The notes under the pieces were generated by a model, which did not search any database, had not been told where the DNA came from, and saw only the letters and a program-made list of their open reading frames with translations. A stretch of DNA of 19,384 bases from Chitinophagales bacterium. Its GTDB lineage: Bacteria > Bacteroidota > Bacteroidia > Chitinophagales > UBA2359. The stretch lies in contig JAHDDN010000057.1 in NCBI GenBank assembly GCA_020629335.1, positions 1 to 19,384 on the forward strand, written 5' to 3'. Of this stretch, positions 6,795 through 14,202 are shown one piece after another (positions within the stretch are counted from its first letter, which is position 1; each line of letters starts with the position of its first letter). Position numbers and translations under genes: made by a program.

Positions 6795-6827
6795 AAAAAG
6801 GGAATATTTCGATATTCCCTTTTTTTT
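6795..6827 (+). terminator. Strong Rho-independent terminator after the bacilliredoxin gene
   Basis: A perfect 13-bp stem (6795-6807 with 6812-6824) is capped by a TTCG tetraloop (6808-6811) and runs into a T-tract. The A-rich base would also give a U-tract for transcripts arriving from the opposite strand. Confidence 0.9.
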
Positions 6828-6829
6828 AT

Positions 6830-7566
6830 GGCACACCCTGCGGGCCGGGCTATCCGCTATTATAAGGCTATACTGCTCCAAGTTCGCTAAGCGCTGCTTG
6901 TCTCTTATTGGAGCCTGCGCATCGCTAAGCTACCTAAGTCGCAGTATGAACGCCTTATACCGCTCCTATCCCTTGTGCGTTTTTGGTATTGGGTAATGGG
7001 AGTAGTTAATTCTCAGTGTCATAAGGGGCTCGTTTGCGACAAAACGTTTGCCACTAGTGTCCTTCTGAGCGAAACGAAAGAATCACTTGATACGACTTCA
7101 CTTTCTAATAAAGCAAGCATTAGGCAAGCAGGGAGTATGCCTTTGACCACAACAAAAGGAATGCGGTCAAAACCCGACTGCTTTAGCAGGAGGGCGGCGA
7201 GTAATTACTCAGCCCCTTTCGGCTGAAGCCTCAAGCCATTACAGCAATCCTCCATTTTTGGTCGGTGCTTTTATCCCGACTTGCATAGGGTGCGGCGATT
7301 TTTCAAGGATTCCTTATCAAGGGATTCTTTCACTTCGTTCAGAATGACATAATAGCGATGAGCTTTCCCAATATTATACTCATCGCTCAACGCTACGAAC
7401 TATGCGCTATTTTCCGCACAAGGGATAGTAGCGATATGTGGCGTCCATGATGTGACTTACGTAGCTTAGTGATGCGATGGCTGGCTTTAGCAGACAAGCA
7501 GCACTTAGCGAAGTAGGAGCAGCATAGCCGCATACAAGCGAATAGCCCGGCCCGAAGGGTGTGCCC
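6830..7566. repeat. Large nested inverted-repeat element (~735 bp)
   Basis: The outer arms 6830-6979 and 7414-7565 are inverted copies of about 150 bp, agreeing at roughly three quarters of positions by eye. Shared blocks include GGCACACCCT, CGGGCCGGGCTAT, TTCGCTAAG, GCTGCTTGTCT, CTAAGCTAC and CTATCCCTTGTGCG. A second inverted pair lies inside: TGTCCTTCTGAGCGAAACG... (about 7056-7089) against its complement at about 7317-7349, with 5 mismatches in 33. Weaker pairing (GCAAG...GGGA...GACCA) continues towards a centre near 7199. All pairs share that centre. Short open frames inside read through the repeat and resemble nothing. No transposase is seen. Confidence 0.8.
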
Positions 7567-7586
7567 AAATAAAAATTCTAAAGCTT

Positions 7587-7730
7587 GTAGTAAGATTCAT
7601 CAGGCACAAGTGGAAAACACTTGCGCTATAAAATTTGGAGTAAGGAATGGTCGTAGGCAAAGATTATGCCCATAGTTGTAAGATTCAGCAGGCACCAGTG
7701 AAAAAGACTTGCACTATAAGACTGGGGTAA
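7587..7730. repeat. Pair of ~57-bp imperfect direct repeats
   Basis: Copy 1 (7587-7643) and copy 2 (7675-7730) are offset by 88 bp. They share TAAGATTCA-CAGGCAC, AGTG-AAAA, ACTTGC, CTATAA and GG-GTAA. Copy 1 contains a hairpin CAAGTG-GAAAA-CACTTG (7607-7623); in copy 2 the stem is partly lost. They lie between the large inverted repeat and the 3' end of the minus-strand gene at 7734, and are unrelated to the inverted-repeat arms. Confidence 0.65.
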
Positions 7731-7733
7731 TTT

Positions 7734-8486
7734 TTAAAGATTCCCCGCTCTTAAGTCTTCTAACATGGGAAGATAAGCTGCTAATGGCATCATACCATAG
7801 CGAGGGTGCATTCTGTTGTAAAGGGTGTAGAAATAGTAATGCTGAATGATGTCGCCTTGTTGTTCTCGATTGAAATCTTTGAATTGTTTGCCTAGGAGGC
7901 CCTTGGGGCCACCGTAGCGATAGCCTTCCGTGTATTGGGCATGAATAGCCTCGGCGGTATACTGGCTACCGACTTGCTGCATTTGGGCGACGTGGACCAA
8001 CTCATGTATCAGCCAAGCCATATCTCTATTGCCAGCGGCTACTTTTAAAGGGCGAGTGAAATTGATGGTATGAAAAGTGCAGACACCCATTTGTGGGGCA
8101 TTATTGAAAAGTGCACCTAATTTAGCGATTAAGGAGTATTCGTCTATTCGGATTTGGTGGTAAGGAAGGGTGTTTTTAAAAACCTTGTGGGCTTCTGCCA
8201 TTTCAAGCGCTGTCATGGAGCGGGTATTGAACTTGACTAATTGCCAGAATAAATCGGCTAATTCAGGGGCTGATAAGAGGTCAAATCCTTTGGTGCTTAA
8301 GCGGGTGAGCCATTTAGCACCTTTGCCCAATTGAGTTTTTAGTTGTTTTTCTTCAACTACTTCTTGTTTTACTTTGGTGAGATGAGATTTTATACGGCCT
8401 CCTCTTTGTGGCGTATTATTGGCCCAACTAAGGAGGAGGCTTTTGAAACTTCCTTTTACATTTTCGAGATAATTTTTTTTAGACAT
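7734..8486 (-). CDS. Putative zinc-binding HExxH (zincin-like) protein of unknown function
   Basis: The protein is 250 aa from the chosen start. H161-E-L-V-H165 within MAWLIHELVHVAQMQQVG is a zincin metal-binding motif. FNREQQGDIIQHYYFYTLYN downstream supplies a Glu that could be the third ligand; this HELxHV-x-Q...EQQ(G/A)-I arrangement resembles DUF4157-like or Vgr-related zincin domains, from memory. There is no signal peptide and no membrane helix; the first 60 residues are basic. An upstream in-frame ATG at 8519 would overlap galK by 20 bp. I prefer the ATG at 8486 because MSKKN with an A-rich start is more typical and it lies 13 bp after the galK stop. It is probably co-transcribed with galK, but a functional link is not apparent. 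Confidence 0.75.
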   Translation of the reverse strand: MSKKNYLENVKGSFKSLLLSWANNTPQRGGRIKSHLTKVKQEVVEEKQLKTQLGKGAKWLTRLSTKGFDLLSAPELADLFWQLVKFNTRSMTALEMAEAHKVFKNTLPYHQIRIDEYSLIAKLGALFNNAPQMGVCTFHTINFTRPLKVAAGNRDMAWLIHELVHVAQMQQVGSQYTAEAIHAQYTEGYRYGGPKGLLGKQFKDFNREQQGDIIQHYYFYTLYNRMHPRYGMMPLAAYLPMLEDLRAGNL

Positions 8487-8499
8487 GAATGCATGATTG

Positions 8500-9654
8500 T
8501 TAGAGTTGCTTAACACCATCGCTTATTTCGGCGACATAGACCTCACCATGTAAACCCGTTTGTTGGTAGTATTGTTCCTCTACTACTGTTTTAAAATGAT
8601 TGACTTTTTTTGTTTCTACTAAGGCGATGGCGCAGCCTCCAAAACCTGCACCAGTCATTCGTGCGCCTATACAAGCTTTGTGTTGGAGGGCTAAGTCTAC
8701 GAAAGTATCTAACTCAAAACCGCTGACTTCATAATCAGCTTTTAAGGAATTATGGGAGTCTGTCATTAGGTAACCAAAGCCTTTTATATTGCCTTTTTGA
8801 AGTTGTTTGCTGGCTTCTTTGACTCTTTGTTGTTCTGTGATAGCATGTCGGGCTCGTTGATAAAAAACAGCATGTTGTTTAAGTTGTAAGAGCGCTTTTA
8901 ACTCTGCTTGGCAAAGGTGTTGGACTTCGTGTTTTTGTTGGATTAGATCAAGTGCAGCTGCACATTCTTCGCATCTTTCGTTATACTTAGAATCGGCTAA
9001 AGTTCGACCTTTTTTGGTATTGAGGATGAGTAGGCTATATTGTTTAGTATCAAATGGGATGTGTTCATATCTTAGGTCATCACAATTGAGTAGGATGGCA
9101 TGTTTACTCTTTCCATTAGCGATGGCAAACTGATCCATGATGCCGCATTGCACACCTATGAATTCATTTTCGGCTTTTTGGCAAAGGAGGGATAATTTGG
9201 TTCTATTGATCGCTTGTTTGCTTTTGCTTAAGGCGATGAAAGCGGTCAATACTTCTAATGCTGCTGAGGAGGATAGACCTGACCCTACAGGCAAATTACT
9301 ATCTATGAGTATATCTGCTCCATGGAGGCGGATTCCTTGCTCATATAGTTCTTTTATGACGCCAAGAGGGTAATTGGCCCATTGTACTGCTGATTTCTCA
9401 AAATTGGGATTTTGGGTATCGAATATCAGTCCGCCTTTCTCTTGCATGGAAGCCATTCGGATAAATCCATGCTCATTTGTTCTGACTAAAGCACGTATAC
9501 CTAATGAAATAGCGACCGGTAATACTTGCCCTCCATTATAGTCAATATGTTCACCGATTAGGTTGATTCTACCAGGGGCAAAATAATGGGACAGTCGGTC
9601 TCCACTTTTTAAAGGAGAGAAATATTTTTGAAAAGCGCTTTTAAGGGATTTCAT
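8500..9654 (-). CDS. galK: Galactokinase
   Basis: This 384-aa GHMP-superfamily kinase phosphorylates D-galactose at C1 with ATP, the entry step of the Leloir pathway. All three GHMP motifs are present: PGRINLIGEHIDYNGG (27-42, the galactokinase signature), the ATP-binding LPVGSGLSSSAAL (121-133) and MTGAGFGGCAIALV (333-346). D174 in GIMDQFA is the expected catalytic Asp, and R29 fits the paired Arg. The length is typical. No galT, galM or transporter is beside it, so this is an isolated galK. The gene downstream on the same strand is the HExxH protein. Confidence 0.95.
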   Translation of the reverse strand: MKSLKSAFQKYFSPLKSGDRLSHYFAPGRINLIGEHIDYNGGQVLPVAISLGIRALVRTNEHGFIRMASMQEKGGLIFDTQNPNFEKSAVQWANYPLGVIKELYEQGIRLHGADILIDSNLPVGSGLSSSAALEVLTAFIALSKSKQAINRTKLSLLCQKAENEFIGVQCGIMDQFAIANGKSKHAILLNCDDLRYEHIPFDTKQYSLLILNTKKGRTLADSKYNERCEECAAALDLIQQKHEVQHLCQAELKALLQLKQHAVFYQRARHAITEQQRVKEASKQLQKGNIKGFGYLMTDSHNSLKADYEVSGFELDTFVDLALQHKACIGARMTGAGFGGCAIALVETKKVNHFKTVVEEQYYQQTGLHGEVYVAEISDGVKQL

Positions 9655-9741
9655 AGCGGATTTAATTTACAAGAACAAATTGATAAAGGGCCAATATGTG
9701 ATTATGCCCAAAATATATTATAAAGGTAAGTAATAAGCTGA

Positions 9742-9802
9742 AAACAAAAAAAGTACATTGGGTATTTACATGATTGTAAAACCCAATGTACTTTTTTTGT
9801 TT
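9742..9802. terminator. Very long perfect hairpin, bidirectional terminator candidate
   Basis: A 22-bp perfect inverted repeat (9742-9763 with 9781-9802) is extended by a further 6 bp (TTTACA/TGTAAA) after a single bulged A, closing on a TGAT loop, giving 28 pairs. The stem base is A7/T7-rich, so it yields a U-tract from both strands. It lies upstream of galK and downstream of the small lipoprotein gene, both on the minus strand, so it most likely separates those two transcripts. Confidence 0.8.
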
Positions 9803-9880
9803 AAGTAACTAGTATAATCATTAAAGCGTTTGGCTAAATGACAATAAGATACTACTTTTATCTATCAATATAGGAGCTTC

Positions 9881-10057
9881 CTATAGATATTCGTCTTTAC
9901 AGATGTCTTGTTGATGAACAACTTCCTCATATTGATCTATCGAAGTGATTTGACCAGGGCATCCGCGTTTTCTGCTACAGGATGAGAAAACAGTACAAAC
10001 AAAAGCAAGTGTCAGTACCGTAGCAGCGAATCTGTGCGTTAAATTATTTAACTTCAT
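9881..10057 (-). CDS. Small predicted lipoprotein, 58 aa
   Basis: An ATG at 10057 opens a 58-codon frame ending in TAG at 9881-9883. Residues 1-26 are a signal peptide: basic start MKLNNLTHRF, hydrophobic AATVLTLAFVCTVF, then SSC with the lipidated Cys at C27. The mature part begins CSRKRGCPGQI and ends with acidic DQYEEVVHQQDICKDEYL. The FSSC lipobox has Phe at -3, which is less common than Leu. Many Bacteroidota carry short lipoproteins of the C-x(3-5)-GCP type; this is a recollection and their function is unknown to me. The gene sits between the long hairpin and the divergent carbonic-anhydrase-like gene. Length and position alone would be weak evidence; the lipoprotein architecture is what supports it. 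Confidence 0.65.
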   Translation of the reverse strand: MKLNNLTHRFAATVLTLAFVCTVFSSCSRKRGCPGQITSIDQYEEVVHQQDICKDEYL

Positions 10058-10127
10058 CTTTACCTTACAATTAATTTTGAATTAATAAATGGATTATCTC
10101 TTAATGATAAGTAATGTATAATAATGG

Positions 10128-10199
10128 ATGACGAAAGAATAAAATGTACATCTTGCACTTTCATCATATAAGTAGACGGAAAAAATTGATTTTCGTCAT
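10128..10199. promoter_or_regulatory. Inverted ATGACGAAA motif in the divergent intergenic region
   Basis: ATGACGAAA (10128-10136) and TTTCGTCAT (10191-10199) form a 9-bp dyad 54 bp apart, between the minus-strand lipoprotein gene and the plus-strand gene at 10229. It could be paired regulator sites or chance. No good TAnnTTTG is seen for either gene. Confidence 0.25.
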
Positions 10200-10228
10200 A
10201 AATTAGGTAGTCAAAAAATCATACCATC

Positions 10229-10762
10229 ATGAATAATAACCCACATTACGAGCATTTATTGTCTCAGGTTGTCCAAGAAAAGCATGTTTTCATAGCTAAT
10301 AATGCAATTGTCATAGGAAATGTTCACTTAGGAGAGCATTCGTCTGTATGGTATAATGCTGTGATTAGAGGCGATTTAGAACAAATAACTATTGGTAGTC
10401 AGACAAATATACAGGATTGTTGTGTAGTTCATGCCGATCCAGGTGTTCCAACAAATGTAGGAAATAACGTAATTGTCGGCCATTCGGCAATATTGCACGG
10501 CTGTACCATTGGTCATCATAGCATGATTGGGATGCGAGCAACAGTGATGAATAATGCAAAGGTCGGTAATTACTGTATAATAGGTGCTCATGCCTTAGTG
10601 ACGGAAGGAATGGAAATTCCAGATTACTCTTTAGTCTTGGGTTCTCCAGGAAAAGTGGTCAAGCAACTCAATGAATTTCAGATTCAGAAATTAGAGTGGG
10701 GAGCGATGTCTTATGTGAAGGAGGCTGCGGAGTACTTAGGCGTAAAGTTTGAAGTCAAGTAG
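10229..10762 (+). CDS. Gamma carbonic anhydrase-like hexapeptide-repeat protein (YrdA/PaaY type)
   Basis: This 177-aa left-handed beta-helix protein is built from imperfect hexapeptide turns (IGNVHL, VRGDLE-like, IGSQTN, VGNNVIVG, IGHHSMIG, VGNYCIIG) with a C-terminal helix (about 146-170). Metal-ligand His residues are expected at H68 (VVHAD), H85 and H90 (VGHSAILHGC), which fits the gamma carbonic anhydrase spacing. RGDLEQITIG and NIQD are family-conserved. Relatives include true zinc or iron carbonic anhydrases and inactive or acyl-CoA-related proteins such as PaaY; activity cannot be decided from sequence. Its TAG stop directly abuts the ATG of the glycosyltransferase gene, so the two are very likely co-translated. 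Confidence 0.87.
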   Translation: MNNNPHYEHLLSQVVQEKHVFIANNAIVIGNVHLGEHSSVWYNAVIRGDLEQITIGSQTNIQDCCVVHADPGVPTNVGNNVIVGHSAILHGCTIGHHSMIGMRATVMNNAKVGNYCIIGAHALVTEGMEIPDYSLVLGSPGKVVKQLNEFQIQKLEWGAMSYVKEAAEYLGVKFEVK

Positions 10763-11731
10763 ATGACTAAAGTACTGATATTGCGCTTTAGTGCGATTGG
10801 CGATATCGTTTTGACTACGCCTGTGATTAGGGCATTGAAGCAGCAAGCGAATGTGGAACTACACTATGCTACTAAGAAGGCTTACTTTGGCGTGATTAAA
10901 GATAATCCATATATCGATCAAATCCATCTCCTAACAGAAGAGGGTTTTAAGCCCTTAGCCAAGCAATTGAAGGCTGAGAACTTTGATTATGTAATCGACC
11001 TTCACAATAATCAGCGGACTTGGTTATTTAAGCGAACTTTGGGTGTCAAGAGCTATGCGTTCCACAAAGCCAATATAGCGAAATGGCTGATGGTAAATTT
11101 CAAGATGGATCGATTGCCGAAGGAGCATATTGTAGATCGCTATATGGCGACGGTCAAAAAGTTGGGAGTGATAAATGACAATCAAGGTTTGGATTTCTTT
11201 ATCCACAAAAAAGATGAAGTAAATGTGGAAAACCTCTTCGATTTAGCGAAGAATACTTTTGTCGCTTTTGTGATTGGTGCGAAGCACAATACCAAGAAGT
11301 TACCGCTCCACAAGATTCAGGCGATTTGTAAAAGAATCAATAGGCCAGTCATTTTAGTCGGTGGTCCACAAGAGGCCGAAGAAGGAAAAGCCATAGCGGA
11401 TACAGCAGGTACCCATGTATTCAATGCCTGTGGAAAGCTGAATTTAGGGCAATCAGCTTCAGTGGTTAAGCAAGCATATAAAGTGATTACCCATGATACC
11501 GGTATGATGCATATCGCTGCTGCTTTTAAAAAGAATATTATTTCAGTTTGGGGCAACACGATTCCAGCCTTTGGGATGTATCCGTATCAAAGTCCTGAAG
11601 AGCGCATGGAAGTAGAGGGTCTTTCTTGCCGCCCTTGCTCCAAAATAGGGTATAAAAGCTGCCCCAAAAAGCACTTTAATTGTATGGAAAAAATTGACGA
11701 ATCTCATATTATTACGTCAATAAACGAGTAA
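10763..11731 (+). CDS. Glycosyltransferase family 9 (ADP-heptose/LPS heptosyltransferase-like)
   Basis: This 322-aa GT-B glycosyltransferase probably adds a heptose or related sugar to the lipopolysaccharide core at the inner face of the inner membrane. The N-terminus KVLILRFSAIGDIVLTTPVIRALK is the classic GT9 start, and ITHDTGMMHIAAAF (H244, D245, T246, G247) is the conserved donor-site block. The C-terminus has a four-Cys cluster (C289, C292, C300, C307), a pattern also found in many Bacteroidota GT9 proteins. The sugar and acceptor cannot be assigned. It starts on the base after the preceding stop codon. Confidence 0.88.
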   Translation: MTKVLILRFSAIGDIVLTTPVIRALKQQANVELHYATKKAYFGVIKDNPYIDQIHLLTEEGFKPLAKQLKAENFDYVIDLHNNQRTWLFKRTLGVKSYAFHKANIAKWLMVNFKMDRLPKEHIVDRYMATVKKLGVINDNQGLDFFIHKKDEVNVENLFDLAKNTFVAFVIGAKHNTKKLPLHKIQAICKRINRPVILVGGPQEAEEGKAIADTAGTHVFNACGKLNLGQSASVVKQAYKVITHDTGMMHIAAAFKKNIISVWGNTIPAFGMYPYQSPEERMEVEGLSCRPCSKIGYKSCPKKHFNCMEKIDESHIITSINE

Positions 11732-11782
11732 TCTTTGAGTAAGAATGATAAACGATTTATTAACCAAAAACGATAATATTTT

Positions 11783-12721
11783 ATGATTCGATTTTGCTTA
11801 CTAATTTTGATCGTATCGACACAGTCGCTTTTAGCACAGCAATTCGATTATTTTGAGGGAAAAAGTAATATGGAGGTGAAGATTGATCACCGACAAGGGA
11901 ATAATATGTGGCAGAAAGGGCCTCCTCAAAAAGAAATTTTTAATGCTCCTTATTCAGGAGAAAATGTGATAATGACTGATACGATTCAGGCTTATCCGAT
12001 TGATAAACGCTCTTCTTTTATTGTAAAGATTGAGCCTCCTACCTTAGAGGAATTCCCATATATTGTATTATTATTTAGGCATCAATTAGATGTAGATAGC
12101 CTTCATGCCGGGGCTTGGATTGATGCGTCTTATGATAAGGGCAGTACTTGGACTAATATATATGCTGATACTACTTATCAGTTGAAGGTGTTAGGATTTG
12201 CTCCTCAGGATACCTTATTCAATGGACAAGTAGGTTTTAAGACGAATACGGATGATTGGGAAGACACTTATTTATTATGGGGAGGATTGCCTTGGGATAC
12301 GCCTTTGGAGGAAGAGGAAGTATTGCTTCGTTTTAATTTTGCGGCAGACTCTTTGGCGCAGCGGCAGGAAGGTTGGATGATAGATGATATAGAGATTTTT
12401 GAACAAATTGGGATTAGTTTTGAGGAGATTAACCAAATAGGAAAGGAAGAAGTGGTATTGACTTATCCCAATCCTATGTATGAACAGGTGAATATCTTCT
12501 ATAAAATCAAGGAAAAATCTAAGGTTCGTTTGGATGTGACCACTATGGGAGGAAAGGTGATGCATAGTGTGGATATGGGAGAAAAGGAGAAGGGCCTTTA
12601 TTCGGCGGAATTGCATCAATATGATATGCATTTTGAGTTGCCTTCGGCTTTTTTGTTGAAGCTTTATATTGGGAATAGGAAGTATACTCGTAAGATTATT
12701 AGAGGGACTTGGCAGAATTAG
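11783..12721 (+). CDS. Secreted protein with C-terminal T9SS type A sorting domain
   Basis: This 312-aa exported protein has no recognised catalytic domain. Residues 1-19 are a signal peptide (MIRFCLLILIVSTQSLLAQ). The central part (about 20-215) is beta-rich; WGGLPWDTPLEEEEVLLRFNFAADS and GWMIDDIEI resemble jelly-roll/MAM-like modules common in secreted Bacteroidota proteins, so it may bind surface glycans or proteins (inference). The last ~85 residues are the sorting domain: YPNPMYEQVNIFYKI, KVRLDVTTMGGKVMH, then FLLKLYIGNRKYTRKIIRG with the basic final strand. It would pass the outer membrane through the type IX system. It lies 51 bp after the GT9 gene, possibly in the same transcript. Confidence 0.8.
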   Translation: MIRFCLLILIVSTQSLLAQQFDYFEGKSNMEVKIDHRQGNNMWQKGPPQKEIFNAPYSGENVIMTDTIQAYPIDKRSSFIVKIEPPTLEEFPYIVLLFRHQLDVDSLHAGAWIDASYDKGSTWTNIYADTTYQLKVLGFAPQDTLFNGQVGFKTNTDDWEDTYLLWGGLPWDTPLEEEEVLLRFNFAADSLAQRQEGWMIDDIEIFEQIGISFEEINQIGKEEVVLTYPNPMYEQVNIFYKIKEKSKVRLDVTTMGGKVMHSVDMGEKEKGLYSAELHQYDMHFELPSAFLLKLYIGNRKYTRKIIRGTWQN

Positions 12722-12894
12722 AGGAGAGATCGTTCGCTTTGCTTGCAGTTGTTAGTCGATGGTCCATAATTATGGTAGTAGAAATAGAATTTACATACTC
12801 CATTGGAAGAAAAAACACGGATACATTAGGATGAAATTGGTATGGAATGTTTAGGGGCTGACGTTAATTATGTCGCTTTTATGCTGAAAAGGTG

Positions 12895-12923
12895 TTGAAA
12901 TTGCTTATAATAAGGTAATTTTG
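12895..12923 (+). promoter_or_regulatory. Bacteroidota-type promoter for the 13107-19299 operon
   Basis: TTG at 12895-12897 and TAATTTTG at 12916-12923 (exact TAnnTTTG) are 18 bp apart. Transcription would start near 12930, giving a leader of roughly 175 nt that includes the GACAAGGC palindrome. The rest of the 385-bp gap shows no convincing gene. Confidence 0.45.
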
Positions 12924-12980
12924 TGCTGGCTTAGGAAAGCTCCCAATAAGTATAACTATTAAAATATGGTATGCAATTGA

Positions 12981-12998
12981 GACAAGGCACGCCTTGTC
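12981..12998. repeat. Perfect GACAAGGC-AC-GCCTTGTC palindrome
   Basis: An 8-bp perfect stem with a 2-base centre lies inside the predicted leader of the downstream operon. Similar GC-rich dyads in an AT-rich surrounding occur as dispersed repeats in several bacterial groups (recollection). It has no T-tract, so it is not a terminator. Confidence 0.5.
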
Positions 12999-13106
12999 TG
13001 TACGTTATTATTAATTAAATGCAACCTCTTTGCAGGATGTGTTATCTATTTAGTTGTTGAGTGGGAATTTTGCTCAGTTCTAATATAATCATCATAATCA
13101 TATTGA

Positions 13107-14168
13107 ATGCTAAGGTATATATTGATTTTGCTTCTTATTCTGGCGGGTACGTCTATGGCGGATGCGCAGTTGAGAAGTTATAGTAATGAATTTTTATCGC
13201 TTGGAGTAGGTGCTCGTGCGTTGGCAATGGGTAATGTGCAAACTGCTACGGTAAGCGATGTTACTGCTGGATTTTGGAATCCTGCGGGCTTGAATCATGT
13301 AGAAAATACACAATTGGGCTTAATGCATGCTGAGTGGTTTGCTGGAATTGGTAAGTATGACTACTTGAGTATTGCTAAGCCATTAGGTGGATTAAAGGAT
13401 AAAGTAGGTGGAATTTCTATTATTCGTTTTGCGGTGGATGATATTCCGAATACTTTATATTTGGTGGAGCCAGATGGTTCTGTCAATTATGATAATCTGA
13501 CGACTTTTTCGGCGGCGGATTATGCGGCTTTATTGTCTTATGCGCAGGAGATTAAGAAATTTAGAGTAGGTTTGAATGTGAAGGTGGTGCATAGAAGAGT
13601 GGGTAAGTTTGCGACTTCTTGGGGTTTTGGCTTAGATGTCGGCGCTCAGTATGATGCCAATGAGAACCTCACATTGGGATTAACTATTAAGGACTTGACA
13701 ACCACTGTAAATGCTTGGTCGTTTAATTTTACAGACGAAGAACAATTGGCTTTAGAAGCGGCTGGAAATATTATTCCTGAGAATTCAACAGAGTTGACAG
13801 GTCAGAGAGTGATATTAGGAGCGGCTTATAATGTTGTTTTAGGTCCTAAAGTATCTTTATTAACGGAGTTAGATACAGATTGGACAGTTGATGGAAAGCG
13901 AAACGTCTTGTTAAAGACGGATGTTGTGAGTATGGACCCGCATATTGGGATGGAATTAAACTATGATAATTTCATTTATTTGAGAGGAGGATTGAATAAT
14001 GTACAGCAGATTGAAGAAAAGGATGGCAATGTGTGGAGGATGCAGCCTAATGCAGGTTTGGGGCTGCAGTTTCGCCAAGTTAAGTTAGACTATGCGTTTA
14101 CTGGATTGAATAATTTATCATCTGGTATATACTCTCATATTGTTTCACTCATTGTTGAGTTTAAGTAA
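13107..14168 (+). CDS. PorV/PorQ-family outer-membrane beta-barrel protein
   Basis: The protein is 353 aa. Residues 1-21 are a signal peptide (cleavage near ADAQ). NEFLSLGVGARALAMGNVQTATVSDVTAGFWNPAGL is the conserved FadL/PorV-like N-terminal segment of the PorV/PorQ family. The remainder alternates as barrel strands and ends in an outer-membrane-type strand (HIVSLIVEFK). PorV proper shuttles T9SS cargo to the PorU sortase. This protein lacks the characteristic PorV start and is better called a family member than PorV itself. It is 34 bp upstream of the giant C25 peptidase gene and is probably its dedicated partner at the cell surface (inference from gene order). Confidence 0.85.
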   Translation: MLRYILILLLILAGTSMADAQLRSYSNEFLSLGVGARALAMGNVQTATVSDVTAGFWNPAGLNHVENTQLGLMHAEWFAGIGKYDYLSIAKPLGGLKDKVGGISIIRFAVDDIPNTLYLVEPDGSVNYDNLTTFSAADYAALLSYAQEIKKFRVGLNVKVVHRRVGKFATSWGFGLDVGAQYDANENLTLGLTIKDLTTTVNAWSFNFTDEEQLALEAAGNIIPENSTELTGQRVILGAAYNVVLGPKVSLLTELDTDWTVDGKRNVLLKTDVVSMDPHIGMELNYDNFIYLRGGLNNVQQIEEKDGNVWRMQPNAGLGLQFRQVKLDYAFTGLNNLSSGIYSHIVSLIVEFK

Positions 14169-14202
14169 GCAAATACAGACCCAAAAAAATAAATAAATTA
14201 AG

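Noticed and set aside
6975..7226. 83-codon plus-strand open frame
   Set aside because: It lies wholly inside the large inverted repeat, spans parts of both repeat families, and its product (many Ser/Thr/Arg, no domain) resembles chance translation.
7587..7730. Possible CRISPR array
   Set aside because: There are only two imperfect ~57-bp copies with one ~31-bp spacer and no cas genes; the copies are too long and too divergent.
9137..9373. 78-codon plus-strand frame within galK
   Set aside because: It is antisense to a fully motif-supported galactokinase and has no features of its own.
12275..12631. 118-codon minus-strand open frame
   Set aside because: It is antisense to the sorting-domain protein, His/Leu/Ile-rich without domain features, and has no promoter of its own.
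12759..12857. Short plus-strand frame of about 32 codons in the gap before the PorV/PorQ-family gene
   Set aside because: It has no signal peptide, no recognisable motif and unremarkable composition.
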